From positions 1 to 17,899 of the forward strand of contig JAJBBL010000229.1 in the NCBI GenBank assembly GCA_020532365.1: a stretch of DNA of 17,899 nt. Reading direction: 5' to 3'. The stretch is from Candidatus Cloacimonadota bacterium (GTDB lineage Bacteria > Cloacimonadota > Cloacimonadia > Cloacimonadales > JAJBBL01). The notes under the pieces are model-generated. The model made no database searches, was not told where the DNA came from, and saw nothing but the letters and a program-made list of their open reading frames with translations. This document shows, in pieces, positions 1-8,089 of this stretch (the first letter of the stretch is position 1; each line of letters begins with the position of its first letter). The translations under genes were made by a program, and so were the position numbers.

Positions 1-57
1 CATGCCTAATCCACGCCGCCAGCGTTCGTCCTGAGCCAGGATCAAACTCTCCATTAT
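1..57 (-). rRNA. 16S ribosomal RNA, 5' end (partial)
   Basis: The reverse complement of 31-50 is the near-universal 16S start AGAGTTTGATCCTGGCTCAG, followed by GACGAACGCTGGCGGCG and GTGGATTAGGCATG. Aligning that start to E. coli position 8 puts the mature 5' end near base 57. The gene runs left off the window. The GTGGATTAGGCATG variant resembles PVC-group 16S genes from memory, but it is too short for a firm placement. Confidence 0.97.
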
Positions 58-101
58 AATCAAAATAATGAACTCCTCGCTCACTCTCCACTAATATTTA
101 C

Positions 102-133
102 TTGTTAAAAGATCAACCCGCTACAAGCAGGTT
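102..133 (-). promoter_or_regulatory. rRNA leader: boxB-like hairpin followed by boxA-like antitermination element
   Basis: Read on the minus strand, 133-115 forms a 7-bp stem (AACCTGC / GCGGGTT, one G-T pair) with a TTGTA loop. Directly after it, 115-102 reads TGATCTTTTAACAA, close to the E. coli rrn boxA TGCTCTTTAACAA apart from one extra T and one substitution. The boxB-then-boxA order and the position about 45 nt before mature 16S match the leader architecture of E. coli rrn operons, where NusB/NusE (S10) load for antitermination. The role is inferred from this similarity. Confidence 0.5.
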
Positions 134-138
134 TCGCC

Positions 139-195
139 AATATCTATAACCTAAAAAATACGTCAAGAAAAAAGTTTGATCTTAAATAAACGAAA
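139..195 (-). promoter_or_regulatory. candidate rRNA operon promoter with A/T-rich upstream tract
   Basis: On the minus strand a -35-like TTGACG (166-161) is followed 16 nt later by GATATT (144-139), then a GC-rich GGCG stretch where a stringent-type discriminator would lie. Upstream, 167-195 is strongly A/T-rich with a T6 run, as in UP elements. The -10 matches only 4 of 6 positions, and the predicted start falls almost at the boxB-like stem, so another promoter further upstream is possible. Confidence 0.4.
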
Positions 196-700
196 TGACT
201 CATCTGTGGACAATAATACTCTTAAATTCCTGCAAGACTGATTGTTAGATTTAGCACTTAATCTTGAAAATATTTTCACTTTTCTTGACTTACTCTTCCG
301 TATCCCCATTTTTAGGGCTATATTCTCCTTATAACCAAACCATATTAAGTAGTCAAAACAGCTATCTATTCTCTCAATCCATTCTTTAAACAGATGCAAC
401 AAGCACTATATATGAAATGATAGCGTAAATTACGCAGTGAATATCTACCGTTAGTCAACTTAAATAGATTATCTATCCAATATGATTAGGTGTAGTCAAT
501 TCTTTGCTACTCACCCTCCTTTTTATTCATTTTCCTTCAATGATGATTATATAAATCACCTTATAGATAGGTGTTGAATCAAAAATCTATTGACTCTAAT
601 CCCTTTATTTTTAGTTTGCAAGTATCTTTTAAGAAAGAAAGACCGTATATAGTTCATATGGTTTAACAGAACAGTGCAGAGGTTTAGCAACCTCTACGGG
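196..700. other. intergenic region between the divergent rRNA operon and thrS
   Basis: About 500 nt of A/T-rich DNA. I see no convincing gene, tRNA or T-box. It contains two perfect odd palindromes, GCGTAAATTACGC at 423-435 and ATAGATTATCTAT at 464-476, with centres 41 nt apart. A TATAGT at 648-653 could be a -10 for thrS, but no -35 lies at the right distance. A minus-strand reading frame at 163-402 has a TTG start and no ribosome binding site, and is treated as spurious. Confidence 0.5.
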
Positions 701-709
701 AAGGAGAGA

Positions 710-2623
710 ATGAGTATAAAAATTACATTACCAAACAGAGAGATAAAGGAGTATCCTAAGGGTACTACTCCACAAGGGATTGCCGAGGATTACGATCAAG
801 AGCTTCAAGCTAAAGCTTTAGCGGCTGAGGTTAATGGTAAGTTAATAGATATGTATAGACCTATCGACGAGGATGGGGAGATTATATTCCACACATTTGA
901 GACCGAGGTCGGTCGCGACATTTACTGGCATAGTTCTGCTCACTTAATGGCGCAGGCGGTTAAAGAGTTATTTCCTGAAGTAAAGGTAACTATAGGCCCA
1001 GCCATTGAAGAGGGTTTTTACTATGATTTCGATAAAGACACACCGTTTAACGATGAAGATCTATTGAATATAGAGAAAAAAATGACAGAACTATCCAAGA
1101 AGCGACTCCGCTATACTCGTGAGGAGTTAACCAGAGCAGAGGCTATTGAAAGGTTTAAGCAGATGGATGAGACTTACAAGGTTGAAATTATTGAAGAGTT
1201 ACCTGAAGATGAAATCATAAGTGTGTACACTCAGGGTGATTTTTCCGATCTATGCCGAGGACCACATATTCCACATTCAGGTAAAATCAAGGCATTCAAG
1301 TTACTCAAAACTTCCGGTGCGTATTGGCGTGGGGACGAGAATAACAAGATGTTAGCTCGAATTTACGGGATAAGTTTTCCGACAAAGCGTGAGCTCAATC
1401 AGTACCTTGAGGATTTAGAAGAGCGTAAGAAGCGTGATCATCGTAAATTAGGTAAGGAGCTTGACCTATTCTCGATTAGTGAAGATATTGGTGCAGGTTT
1501 AGTACTTTGGCATCCAAACGGGGCATTAATCCGTTCTATTATAGAAGACTACTGGAAGAAGCGTCATTTTGAAGAGGGATACCAGCTTGTAAATACGCCA
1601 CACATAGGTAAAGCCGATCTTTGGGAAACGAGTGGTCACCTCGAATTTTATTCTGACAGTATGTTTGCTCCGGTCGAGGTGGAGGGTCAAAACTATTATC
1701 TTAAGCCGATGAACTGTCCTTTCCACATTGCTATATATCAAGCTGACAAGCGTAGTTATAGAGAGTTACCTGTCAGATACGCTGAGATGGGAACTGTTTA
1801 TCGCTACGAGCGTTCTGGGGTATTGCATGGGCTGATGAGAGTACGTGGATTTACTCAGGACGACGCCCATATCATCTGTACACCTGAGCAGTTGAACGAA
1901 GAGGTAGAGAAGCTTATAATCTTTTCCATTTCGATGTTAAAAGATTTTGGATTCAAAGAGCTTCAAATTTTCCTTTCGACACGCCCTGAGAAGAGTGTCG
2001 GCTTGGAGGACAAATGGGAAGCGGCCACTAACGCTCTTAGATCAGCTTTAGAAAAGCAAGGCTTATCATACGGAGTAGACGAAGGTGGCGGTGCGTTTTA
2101 CGGTCCTAAAATTGACATAAAAATCAAAGATGCTCTGAACCGTTCTTGGCAGTGTACCACTATTCAGTTTGACTTCAACAACCCTGAAAGGTTTAATATG
2201 GAGTATGTTGGGGCTGACAACAAGCCACATCAGCCTTATATGATACACCGTGCTCTACTCGGTTCTTTAGAGAGGTTCTTCGGCACTTTAATTGAGTATC
2301 ACGGCGGTAACTTCCCCTTCTGGCTGGCACCCACACAAGTTGCCATTCTGCCGGTATCTGACGTTTATGAAAGATATGCTACCCGTGTATTGGAGAAGTT
2401 CAAAAAGGTTGGCATCCGAGCTAAAGTAGATGGCAGAAGCGAAAAGATCGGGTACAAGATACGTGACTCCGAGCTTAAGAAAATACCATATATGGTCATA
2501 GTAGGTCAACGAGAAGAGGATACAAACACACTTTCATTAAGGCAGCATAAAGTTGGCGATATCGGAAGCTTTACCTTTGAAGAGGTGTTAACAGAGATTT
2601 ACGGGTTAACTGAAGAAGAGTAA
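710..2623 (+). CDS. thrS: threonyl-tRNA synthetase
   Basis: Class II synthetase charging tRNA-Thr in the cytoplasm. Domains: TGS at about 1-62; the editing domain with HxxxH (H74, H78) plus C182 and H186 near the GPHIPHSG segment; a class II core with the catalytic zinc ligands C336 (MNCPFH), H387 (DDAH) and H513 (HRALLGS); and a C-terminal anticodon-binding domain from about 540. At 637 residues it is close to E. coli ThrRS (642). I chose ATG 710, giving MSIKITLP, because it starts the TGS domain and follows AAGGAG at 701-706. The spacing is rather short, but the GTG at 674 has no ribosome binding site and would add 12 unrelated residues. The gene is divergent from the rRNA operon and ends 3 nt before kdsD, so the two are probably cotranscribed. 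All key residues appear intact. Confidence 0.97.
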   Translation: MSIKITLPNREIKEYPKGTTPQGIAEDYDQELQAKALAAEVNGKLIDMYRPIDEDGEIIFHTFETEVGRDIYWHSSAHLMAQAVKELFPEVKVTIGPAIEEGFYYDFDKDTPFNDEDLLNIEKKMTELSKKRLRYTREELTRAEAIERFKQMDETYKVEIIEELPEDEIISVYTQGDFSDLCRGPHIPHSGKIKAFKLLKTSGAYWRGDENNKMLARIYGISFPTKRELNQYLEDLEERKKRDHRKLGKELDLFSISEDIGAGLVLWHPNGALIRSIIEDYWKKRHFEEGYQLVNTPHIGKADLWETSGHLEFYSDSMFAPVEVEGQNYYLKPMNCPFHIAIYQADKRSYRELPVRYAEMGTVYRYERSGVLHGLMRVRGFTQDDAHIICTPEQLNEEVEKLIIFSISMLKDFGFKELQIFLSTRPEKSVGLEDKWEAATNALRSALEKQGLSYGVDEGGGAFYGPKIDIKIKDALNRSWQCTTIQFDFNNPERFNMEYVGADNKPHQPYMIHRALLGSLERFFGTLIEYHGGNFPFWLAPTQVAILPVSDVYERYATRVLEKFKKVGIRAKVDGRSEKIGYKIRDSELKKIPYMVIVGQREEDTNTLSLRQHKVGDIGSFTFEEVLTEIYGLTEEE

Positions 2624-2626
2624 ACG

Positions 2627-3595
2627 ATGAGCGAGATAATTAAGTTAGTACAGGACGAACTTAAACTTGCCGCTGAATCTATAACTCTTGCAGCTGCCAA
2701 AGTAAACAGCAACGTAGAAGAAGCGGTGGAGCTTATTCTATCGTGTGAAGGGAAGGTGGTGGTCACTGGTATGGGTAAAACCGGACTCATCGGTCGCAAG
2801 ATTTCTGCAACTCTTGCAAGCACAGGTACCACTTCCATCTTCTTGCACGCAGCGGAAGGGATTCACGGTGACTTAGGTATGTTAGATAAAAGGGATGTAG
2901 TTCTTGCTATTTCTTACAGTGGCAACACTCAAGAGTTACTCTCAATAATACCCTATATCAAGTTTCTCAAGATACCGATTATAGCTATCACCGGTAACCT
3001 TAGTTCACAACTCTCCGAAAATGCAGATGTCATCCTCGACTGCTCTGTACCGGACGGCTATGAGCCTTTTAATCTTGTGCCGACTGTTAGTACCACTGTA
3101 GCGCTTGCTTTGGCAGATGCGATAGCGGTAGCTCTTATAAAAAAGAGGAGCTTCAATGTAGAGGACTTTGCTCGCTTTCATCCGGGCGGAACTATTGGCA
3201 AGAAGCTACTTCTGACTGTTGACGATCTAATGCACACTGGCGAGTTCAATCCTATCGTAGGGAAGGATTCCAAATTAAAAGAGGTTATCTTAACTATGAC
3301 TCAGAAGGGGTTGGGGTGTACCAACGTAATAGACGACAAAAACAATCTATGCGGTATAGTAACGGATGGTGATTTGCGCAGACTTCTAAGTCGAGACGAT
3401 GATCTTTTCAATCTAACTGCTCAAGATTTTATGACGCCAAACCCGAAAACTATCAAAGCCGATATGCTTGCAGTAGCTGCACTTAACCTGATGGAAGAGA
3501 ACAAAATCACTATGCTCCCTGTGGTCAACGACCAAAATTCGCCCATTGGTCTGCTCCATATGCACGATTTAATAAACGCTGGAGTAGTTGGTTAG
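2627..3595 (+). CDS. kdsD: arabinose-5-phosphate isomerase (KDO pathway)
   Basis: Interconverts ribulose 5-phosphate and arabinose 5-phosphate, the first committed step toward KDO for lipopolysaccharide. The 322 residues comprise an N-terminal SIS sugar-isomerase domain (about 35-170) and two CBS domains (about 203-255 and 268-322). Residues matching the E. coli KdsD active site at a constant offset of 8 are all present: K51 in GMGKTG, H80 in GIHGDLG, E103 in NTQE and H185 in FHPGG. Two complete CBS domains make it the standard KdsD/GutQ architecture. KdsD is favoured because no sugar-alcohol operon is present. ATG lies 3 nt after the thrS stop with only a weak GAAGAG upstream, suggesting translational coupling. 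It is good evidence for an LPS-bearing outer membrane. Confidence 0.93.
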   Translation: MSEIIKLVQDELKLAAESITLAAAKVNSNVEEAVELILSCEGKVVVTGMGKTGLIGRKISATLASTGTTSIFLHAAEGIHGDLGMLDKRDVVLAISYSGNTQELLSIIPYIKFLKIPIIAITGNLSSQLSENADVILDCSVPDGYEPFNLVPTVSTTVALALADAIAVALIKKRSFNVEDFARFHPGGTIGKKLLLTVDDLMHTGEFNPIVGKDSKLKEVILTMTQKGLGCTNVIDDKNNLCGIVTDGDLRRLLSRDDDLFNLTAQDFMTPNPKTIKADMLAVAALNLMEENKITMLPVVNDQNSPIGLLHMHDLINAGVVG

Positions 3596-3654
3596 GAGAC
3601 AGGAACAACACATTAACGTGTCCTCTCAATTAAAACCTACCTTGAGCTGAAAAA

Positions 3655-3912
3655 ATGGGCAGAGGAAAAATTCTCGACATTAATTGCAAATGTGGCTACA
3701 AACTTTTTCGCTACTATAAGCTCGGCAAAGGTAAGATAATCAAGTGTTTCGTCGACAGGATTGAAGAGGACTTTGTCGGTCTTCAAGGCTTGGATACATA
3801 TGCCAAACCTCTCTGTCCTGAATGCAAAAAGGAGCTCGGCATCATCTTAATGATACGTGGAGCTCCTGCGCTAAAACTCAATCAAGGAACTATCCAGTCG
3901 GTCAGGATTTAA
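3655..3912 (+). CDS. small cysteine-rich (zinc-ribbon-like) protein of unknown function
   Basis: An 85-residue protein with paired cysteines, C11-x-C13 and C54-x2-C57 in PLCPECKK, plus C31, a spacing that suggests one zinc ribbon. Between the pairs lies a basic stretch (KLGKGKIIKC) followed by FVDRIEEDFVGL; the C-terminal third is hydrophobic and ends in a QGTIQSVRI tail. There is no signal peptide or membrane segment. The start is fixed by an in-frame stop at 3643, although only a weak GAG precedes the ATG. It lies 59 nt after kdsD on the same strand and may be the last gene of that transcript. I recall similar short CxC/CxxC proteins but cannot name a family. RNA or nucleic-acid binding is possible but unproven. 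Confidence 0.7.
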   Translation: MGRGKILDINCKCGYKLFRYYKLGKGKIIKCFVDRIEEDFVGLQGLDTYAKPLCPECKKELGIILMIRGAPALKLNQGTIQSVRI

Positions 3913-3944
3913 ACACTGTAACACTCATTGAAGCATCACAGTGT
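3913..3944. terminator. hairpin in the convergent intergenic gap
   Basis: Perfect 7-bp inverted repeat ACACTGT (3913-3919) / ACAGTGT (3938-3944) with an 18-nt loop, lying between the ends of the plus-strand zinc-ribbon gene and the minus-strand S41 protease gene. A structure here could end both transcripts. It lacks a clean T tract, so a rho-independent role is uncertain. Confidence 0.3.
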
Positions 3945-3961
3945 CCAATCCATCCATGAAT

Positions 3962-6900
3962 TTATTCCTTTTTATCGACCTCTTCTAAGAGTACTTCAAC
4001 TGCCTTTATAATCTGCTGGTCATCATCTTTAATCAGCTGTTCAGGTGTAAGATCGACAAATATGTCAGGTGAAGCGCCTGTCCCTTCCATATTCACCCCC
4101 TCCAAGGTATACCAGCCTGAGCGTGGAAGTCTCATTGAAGAGCCGTCCATCAGTTCATAAGGTGTAGTTCCGATCACACCACCACTTGTTGGCACACCAA
4201 TAACTTTACCAATCCCGAGCTGTTTAAATAGAATCGGGAAGATTTCAGCATCACTAAAGGAGCTTTCGTTAATAAGCAGTGTAGTCGGTTTTTGCCAAAT
4301 AGTGGCCGGAGTGGCAAACATTTCATCGGGGTACCCTCGGGTCGTTGTATATGCACGTTGTTTTCTGGTCAATATATCTAACAACTCACTACTGATATTT
4401 CCCCCGCCGTTAAAGCGTACATCAATCACTATTCCTTCTTTATCGAAGTTTTCAGCAAACAGGTCTTCCTCAAACTTCTGTAAGCTCTCTTGGTCCATTC
4501 TATTGATATGCAAATATCCTAAGCGCCCGTTCGAAAGCTTGGTAACTAAGTCACGCCGTCCTTCGATCCAATCTTTATAGTACAGCATATAGTGCTCGTA
4601 AAAGGTAAGCCCTTTGATTTCGACCTCTTTAAGCTCTTGCTTAGTCTTGAACGTCATCTTTATTTTCTTATCTACTTTGTTAGTAAACAGCGGCTCGATC
4701 GAAGTATATTCATCAATTTCAACATCGTCGACTTTCAGGAGTAGGTCACCCTCTTTAATACCGTAAGTGGCGGCCAAAGTGGAGGTACGATAGACTTTTT
4801 TGACATAGATCCCTTGTTTGGCAGAGCGGCCATAGTCCAACACAATTCCAGGATAGGCGATCGGTTTAAAGCTTCTATTTCGTTGACGGGGGTAGAATCC
4901 TGTATGGGAGGCGTTCAGTTCACCGATCATCTCGTCGACTACATAAGAGAAGTATTCTGTAATATAGCTATAATCGAGGTAGGGGTAGTAGCGTCGATAC
5001 ATCTCATTCCAATCCTTCCCATGCATCTTATAATCATAAAAGAAGCGGCCGAACTCTACCCACAGTTCATCAAACACTGTCTTATTCAGCTCGATAGTAT
5101 TATATTCATACTCAAAAGAGTTGGGGAGTAGCTCTAATTTACGCCCCGCTAAGCTCGCTTTATACGGTGTATCGTCGAGGGTCAGGTAGACTGTGTTCAT
5201 CGGAATATTAAAGCTCCAGCTATATAAATCACCACTAAAGCCTATCATTTCTTCATCTTTTTTGCCATAATAGTCAATCTTACGGAAAGAGTATTTACTT
5301 CCCTCTCTATTCATATAGTACAAAGTTGAGTCATTTGGGGCATAGACGGGGTAGCTAAATCCTGAATGTTTACTAATAACAGTTAGTCGGTCTTTAATAC
5401 CTTCAACAAGGATGTTTAGCTCCTCATCCTTCTTTTTCTCATCTTTTTTGTCTTTGGTTTGCTCATCATTCGTCTCACCTAAAATCTCATCCCAGTTATC
5501 CTTTTCGTTAACATAGTCAGCGATTGGTTGAAAATCGAGTCGAGCCACATCAGATCCATAGGTCATAAATAATGACTTGCCATCCTTTCCGAGCTGCAAG
5601 TTTCCAATATACCCGTAAGCATTTAAGAGTAAGGTATTTGTCTTCTTTTCAAAGTCGTATAGATAGAGGTGTGTAGTCCAAACTTTTGGGCGTCCCGTAA
5701 CATAAAAGGCGTATCGTTGGTCTTTTGTGACCGCTATATAGTTACTCCACACGTCTATCCCAGGCTTAAACTCCTCCACCTTTTCTGTTTTAGGGTCAAA
5801 GAATGCAGCATTTCTTCTGGACTCCCCCTCTTCGTAATGAACTATGATTCGTTCTCCTTCTGTCTTATAAAAGCGAAGTATATATTTACCTTCAAACCAT
5901 TTAACTTTTGAAATCTTTTCAGGCTCTTTAATGTTAAGTGAAAAAAGCTGATAATACCCTTGATCTCTTTTTGTAAAGTAAATGGTCTGACTATCAGGGA
6001 GGATCGTTATGTTACCAATCCCTTTCTTGTCGAAGGTAAGCTGTTTCACCTCGCCACCTTTTTCTGGGATTGCAAACAGGTCATATTTGTAGGAAAAAAC
6101 TGCCAGTTTTCCGTCTTCTGAAACGGTTAACAGTTTAGCTCTATTCTTTATATTTTCGGTAACATCGTAATTACCTAAATAGTCTTGTTTAATCACTACC
6201 TCAATCTTTTCTGACTTCCCTGTATCGGGGTTATAGCGCCATATTTCATCGAATTTTTCAAAAACAATACGGTCATTCTGTCGTGCTATAGATAGGTCAC
6301 GCACAGCCCAATCGGTAAAGAAGGTTAGCTGTTCTTGATTTTCAAAGTCATAATTCTTAGCTCTATAGAGCTGGAACAGGTTACCATCTGAGGAGCTATA
6401 ATAGATATATGGATTTACATACGAGAAGATAGGATATCGCTCGGTCAACTCAGTATCGGTTAGTTTTTTAAACCGTTTACTCTTAATATCATATTCCCAT
6501 AAATCACCCTTCATACTCCCTTTATAGGCAGGGCGTTCTGGCATCCCGTTACGATTAAATATAATCTTCTTATTATCGGGCGAAAGTGTACTAAAGTGAT
6601 GCCCTATTGGACTGATCTCGGTAGGACGTTTCCCATCCAAATAGGCTATATAAGAACCGGTACCTGTACCATTTTCGTATCGAGTACCTAAAATTCTCTT
6701 ACTGTCACTAAACCAGTCGCTCGCCGTAGAGATGTCACGGCTCAAAAGCTTAGCTTGTCCCCCTTCTGAAGGGATTAAGTAAACTCCGTAAAACCCTTCA
6801 CGGTTGGAAGTAAAAGCAATCCATTTTCCGTCGGGTGAATAGATTGGATCGCGATCTACTCCGTCAGAGACGGTAATCCGTTTCGCTTCTCCCCCTTCGA

Positions 6901-7045
6901 AAGGTACTAACCATAAGTCGGTCATATAAGTAAAGCAAACTGTTTTCCCATCTGGCGAAATTGCCGGATCTTTCATAAATTTTGGTTCAACTGCGTTGAG
7001 TAAAACAATGCCAAATAATAGAATAGCAGTGACTAAATTTCTCAT
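3962..7045 (-). CDS. secreted tricorn-like S41 family peptidase with beta-propeller and PDZ domains
   Basis: A 1027-residue predicted exported protease. Residues 1-18 form a signal peptide (hydrophobic core, LLNA then VEP). TolB/PD40-type propeller repeats follow, with recurrent SPDGK motifs near residues 30, 70 and 155. A lysine/aspartate/glutamate-rich linker sits near 525-545, then the tricorn core domain, a PDZ domain (about 735-805) and the S41 catalytic domain. The catalytic set of archaeal tricorn can be matched: S713-H714 in NASHTGF, nucleophile S931 followed by D932 in SFSDAE, and E987 before GTGASPD. The GGGN loop is near 880. AAGGAAG precedes the ATG by 7 nt. It is the last gene of the minus-strand cluster, 24 nt after murB. 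Unlike cytosolic archaeal tricorn, this form should act in the periplasm or outside the cell. Its substrate is unknown, with peptide scavenging the likely role. Confidence 0.92.
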   Translation of the reverse strand: MRNLVTAILLFGIVLLNAVEPKFMKDPAISPDGKTVCFTYMTDLWLVPFEGGEAKRITVSDGVDRDPIYSPDGKWIAFTSNREGFYGVYLIPSEGGQAKLLSRDISTASDWFSDSKRILGTRYENGTGTGSYIAYLDGKRPTEISPIGHHFSTLSPDNKKIIFNRNGMPERPAYKGSMKGDLWEYDIKSKRFKKLTDTELTERYPIFSYVNPYIYYSSSDGNLFQLYRAKNYDFENQEQLTFFTDWAVRDLSIARQNDRIVFEKFDEIWRYNPDTGKSEKIEVVIKQDYLGNYDVTENIKNRAKLLTVSEDGKLAVFSYKYDLFAIPEKGGEVKQLTFDKKGIGNITILPDSQTIYFTKRDQGYYQLFSLNIKEPEKISKVKWFEGKYILRFYKTEGERIIVHYEEGESRRNAAFFDPKTEKVEEFKPGIDVWSNYIAVTKDQRYAFYVTGRPKVWTTHLYLYDFEKKTNTLLLNAYGYIGNLQLGKDGKSLFMTYGSDVARLDFQPIADYVNEKDNWDEILGETNDEQTKDKKDEKKKDEELNILVEGIKDRLTVISKHSGFSYPVYAPNDSTLYYMNREGSKYSFRKIDYYGKKDEEMIGFSGDLYSWSFNIPMNTVYLTLDDTPYKASLAGRKLELLPNSFEYEYNTIELNKTVFDELWVEFGRFFYDYKMHGKDWNEMYRRYYPYLDYSYITEYFSYVVDEMIGELNASHTGFYPRQRNRSFKPIAYPGIVLDYGRSAKQGIYVKKVYRTSTLAATYGIKEGDLLLKVDDVEIDEYTSIEPLFTNKVDKKIKMTFKTKQELKEVEIKGLTFYEHYMLYYKDWIEGRRDLVTKLSNGRLGYLHINRMDQESLQKFEEDLFAENFDKEGIVIDVRFNGGGNISSELLDILTRKQRAYTTTRGYPDEMFATPATIWQKPTTLLINESSFSDAEIFPILFKQLGIGKVIGVPTSGGVIGTTPYELMDGSSMRLPRSGWYTLEGVNMEGTGASPDIFVDLTPEQLIKDDDQQIIKAVEVLLEEVDKKE

Positions 7046-7069
7046 TAACTTCTTCCTTTTTCCTCTATA

Positions 7070-8089
7070 TTATTCTATAATAGTTATCTCTGTTACAGGT
7101 CTAAGACCGAAATCACGTTCAATTGCAGTGGCTACTTTGTCAACCAAACTGAGCACATCGCTCGCCAGTGCGCCACCCTTATTGATAATAATATTGCCGT
7201 GATGTGGCGAAATCATCGCTCCATTAACAGACTCACCCTTCAGCCCTAAGTCATCAACTATTTTACCAATCGGAGCTCCAAGCTCTCGATGATTTTTAAA
7301 CACAGAGCCGGCAGAAGGGTAGTCAAAATGTTTATATTTAGCCCGTTGTTTCTCCACCTCCTCAAAACAGGTATTCCATTCGGGGGAGCAGGATGACAAT
7401 AAAGCTAATTTCTGGTTGTAAAAGAAATCATAAAAAGAAGGTAGGTTGACGATGCTATGCGAATCTATGGCAGACAGTCTTCTTAAAACGAGTTCAATCT
7501 CATCAGTTATCTCAATCACTTTTCTTAAGGAGATATAAGTCTCTAAGATCAGCCAATTTTTCTCTTGAAATATCGAGGTTTTATAGGCAAACTTTGAGTC
7601 GGCATTAGATATATACTGCACCCCTTGAGCAAGATTATCCAAATCTATAAAGCTTACCTTCTCTATGATTTGAGCCATCTCTTGTTCAAAGTAGCGGGCA
7701 TTGATATATGTTGCAGCCCCTACGCTTCCGGGTAGCAGATAGGTAAACTTAAACTCGTCAATATCGGCAAGAGAGCCTATTATTGACAGGTATGAGATTG
7801 GAGTGCCACACAAGGCGATCAATGTATCATCTGCAAGTGTTAGTTTATTGAGTAGTTTTAAAGAGATATAACAGTGTTTTATAGAGGGATTATCAGGGAA
7901 TAGCAGATTAGAGCCATAACCAAAAAAGATCGGCTTCAAACTCTGTTTCTCACAGTATTGAACAACCTTTAACAGCTCCTCCACATTTTTCGGTTCGGAG
8001 AAATGATGGGCTAAGCCACCTATTCTAAATGAAGAATGCTCATTTAGTTTTACCCCTTTGCGGATTAGTTTTCCCTCAATTCCTGTCAT
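7070..8089 (-). CDS. murB: UDP-N-acetylenolpyruvoylglucosamine reductase (divergent MurB)
   Basis: FAD/NADPH enzyme reducing UDP-GlcNAc-enolpyruvate to UDP-MurNAc for peptidoglycan. The FAD-binding half shows HSSFRIGG, GYGSNLLFPD (57-66) and PGSVGAATYINAR (120-132). The C-terminal domain has PSAGSVFKN with proton donor S262, then GLKGESVNGAMIS and final E334 (RPVTEIT), equivalent to E. coli S229 and E325. Departures from the family: the YRxS motif is YKTS (K170 for the usual Arg); the usual NAGAYG-type glycine loop reads NARYFEQE; and about 25-30 extra residues sit at about 213-250 before the catalytic serine. The ATG overlaps the radical SAM gene's stop by one base (TAATG), so translation is probably coupled. 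Confidence 0.92.
   Translation of the reverse strand: MTGIEGKLIRKGVKLNEHSSFRIGGLAHHFSEPKNVEELLKVVQYCEKQSLKPIFFGYGSNLLFPDNPSIKHCYISLKLLNKLTLADDTLIALCGTPISYLSIIGSLADIDEFKFTYLLPGSVGAATYINARYFEQEMAQIIEKVSFIDLDNLAQGVQYISNADSKFAYKTSIFQEKNWLILETYISLRKVIEITDEIELVLRRLSAIDSHSIVNLPSFYDFFYNQKLALLSSCSPEWNTCFEEVEKQRAKYKHFDYPSAGSVFKNHRELGAPIGKIVDDLGLKGESVNGAMISPHHGNIIINKGGALASDVLSLVDKVATAIERDFGLRPVTEITIIE

Noticed and set aside
163..402. 79-residue minus-strand open frame in the rRNA leader region
   Set aside because: It starts with TTG without a ribosome site, overlaps the candidate rRNA promoter, and has basic, low-information composition.
4814..5131. 105-residue plus-strand open frame
   Set aside because: It is antisense to the tricorn-like protease, with no ribosome site or recognisable motif; a shadow frame.
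3962..7045. TolB or dipeptidyl-peptidase assignment for the propeller protein
   Set aside because: The N-terminal propeller resembles TolB, but the PDZ plus S41 catalytic residues at the C-terminus identify a tricorn-like protease.
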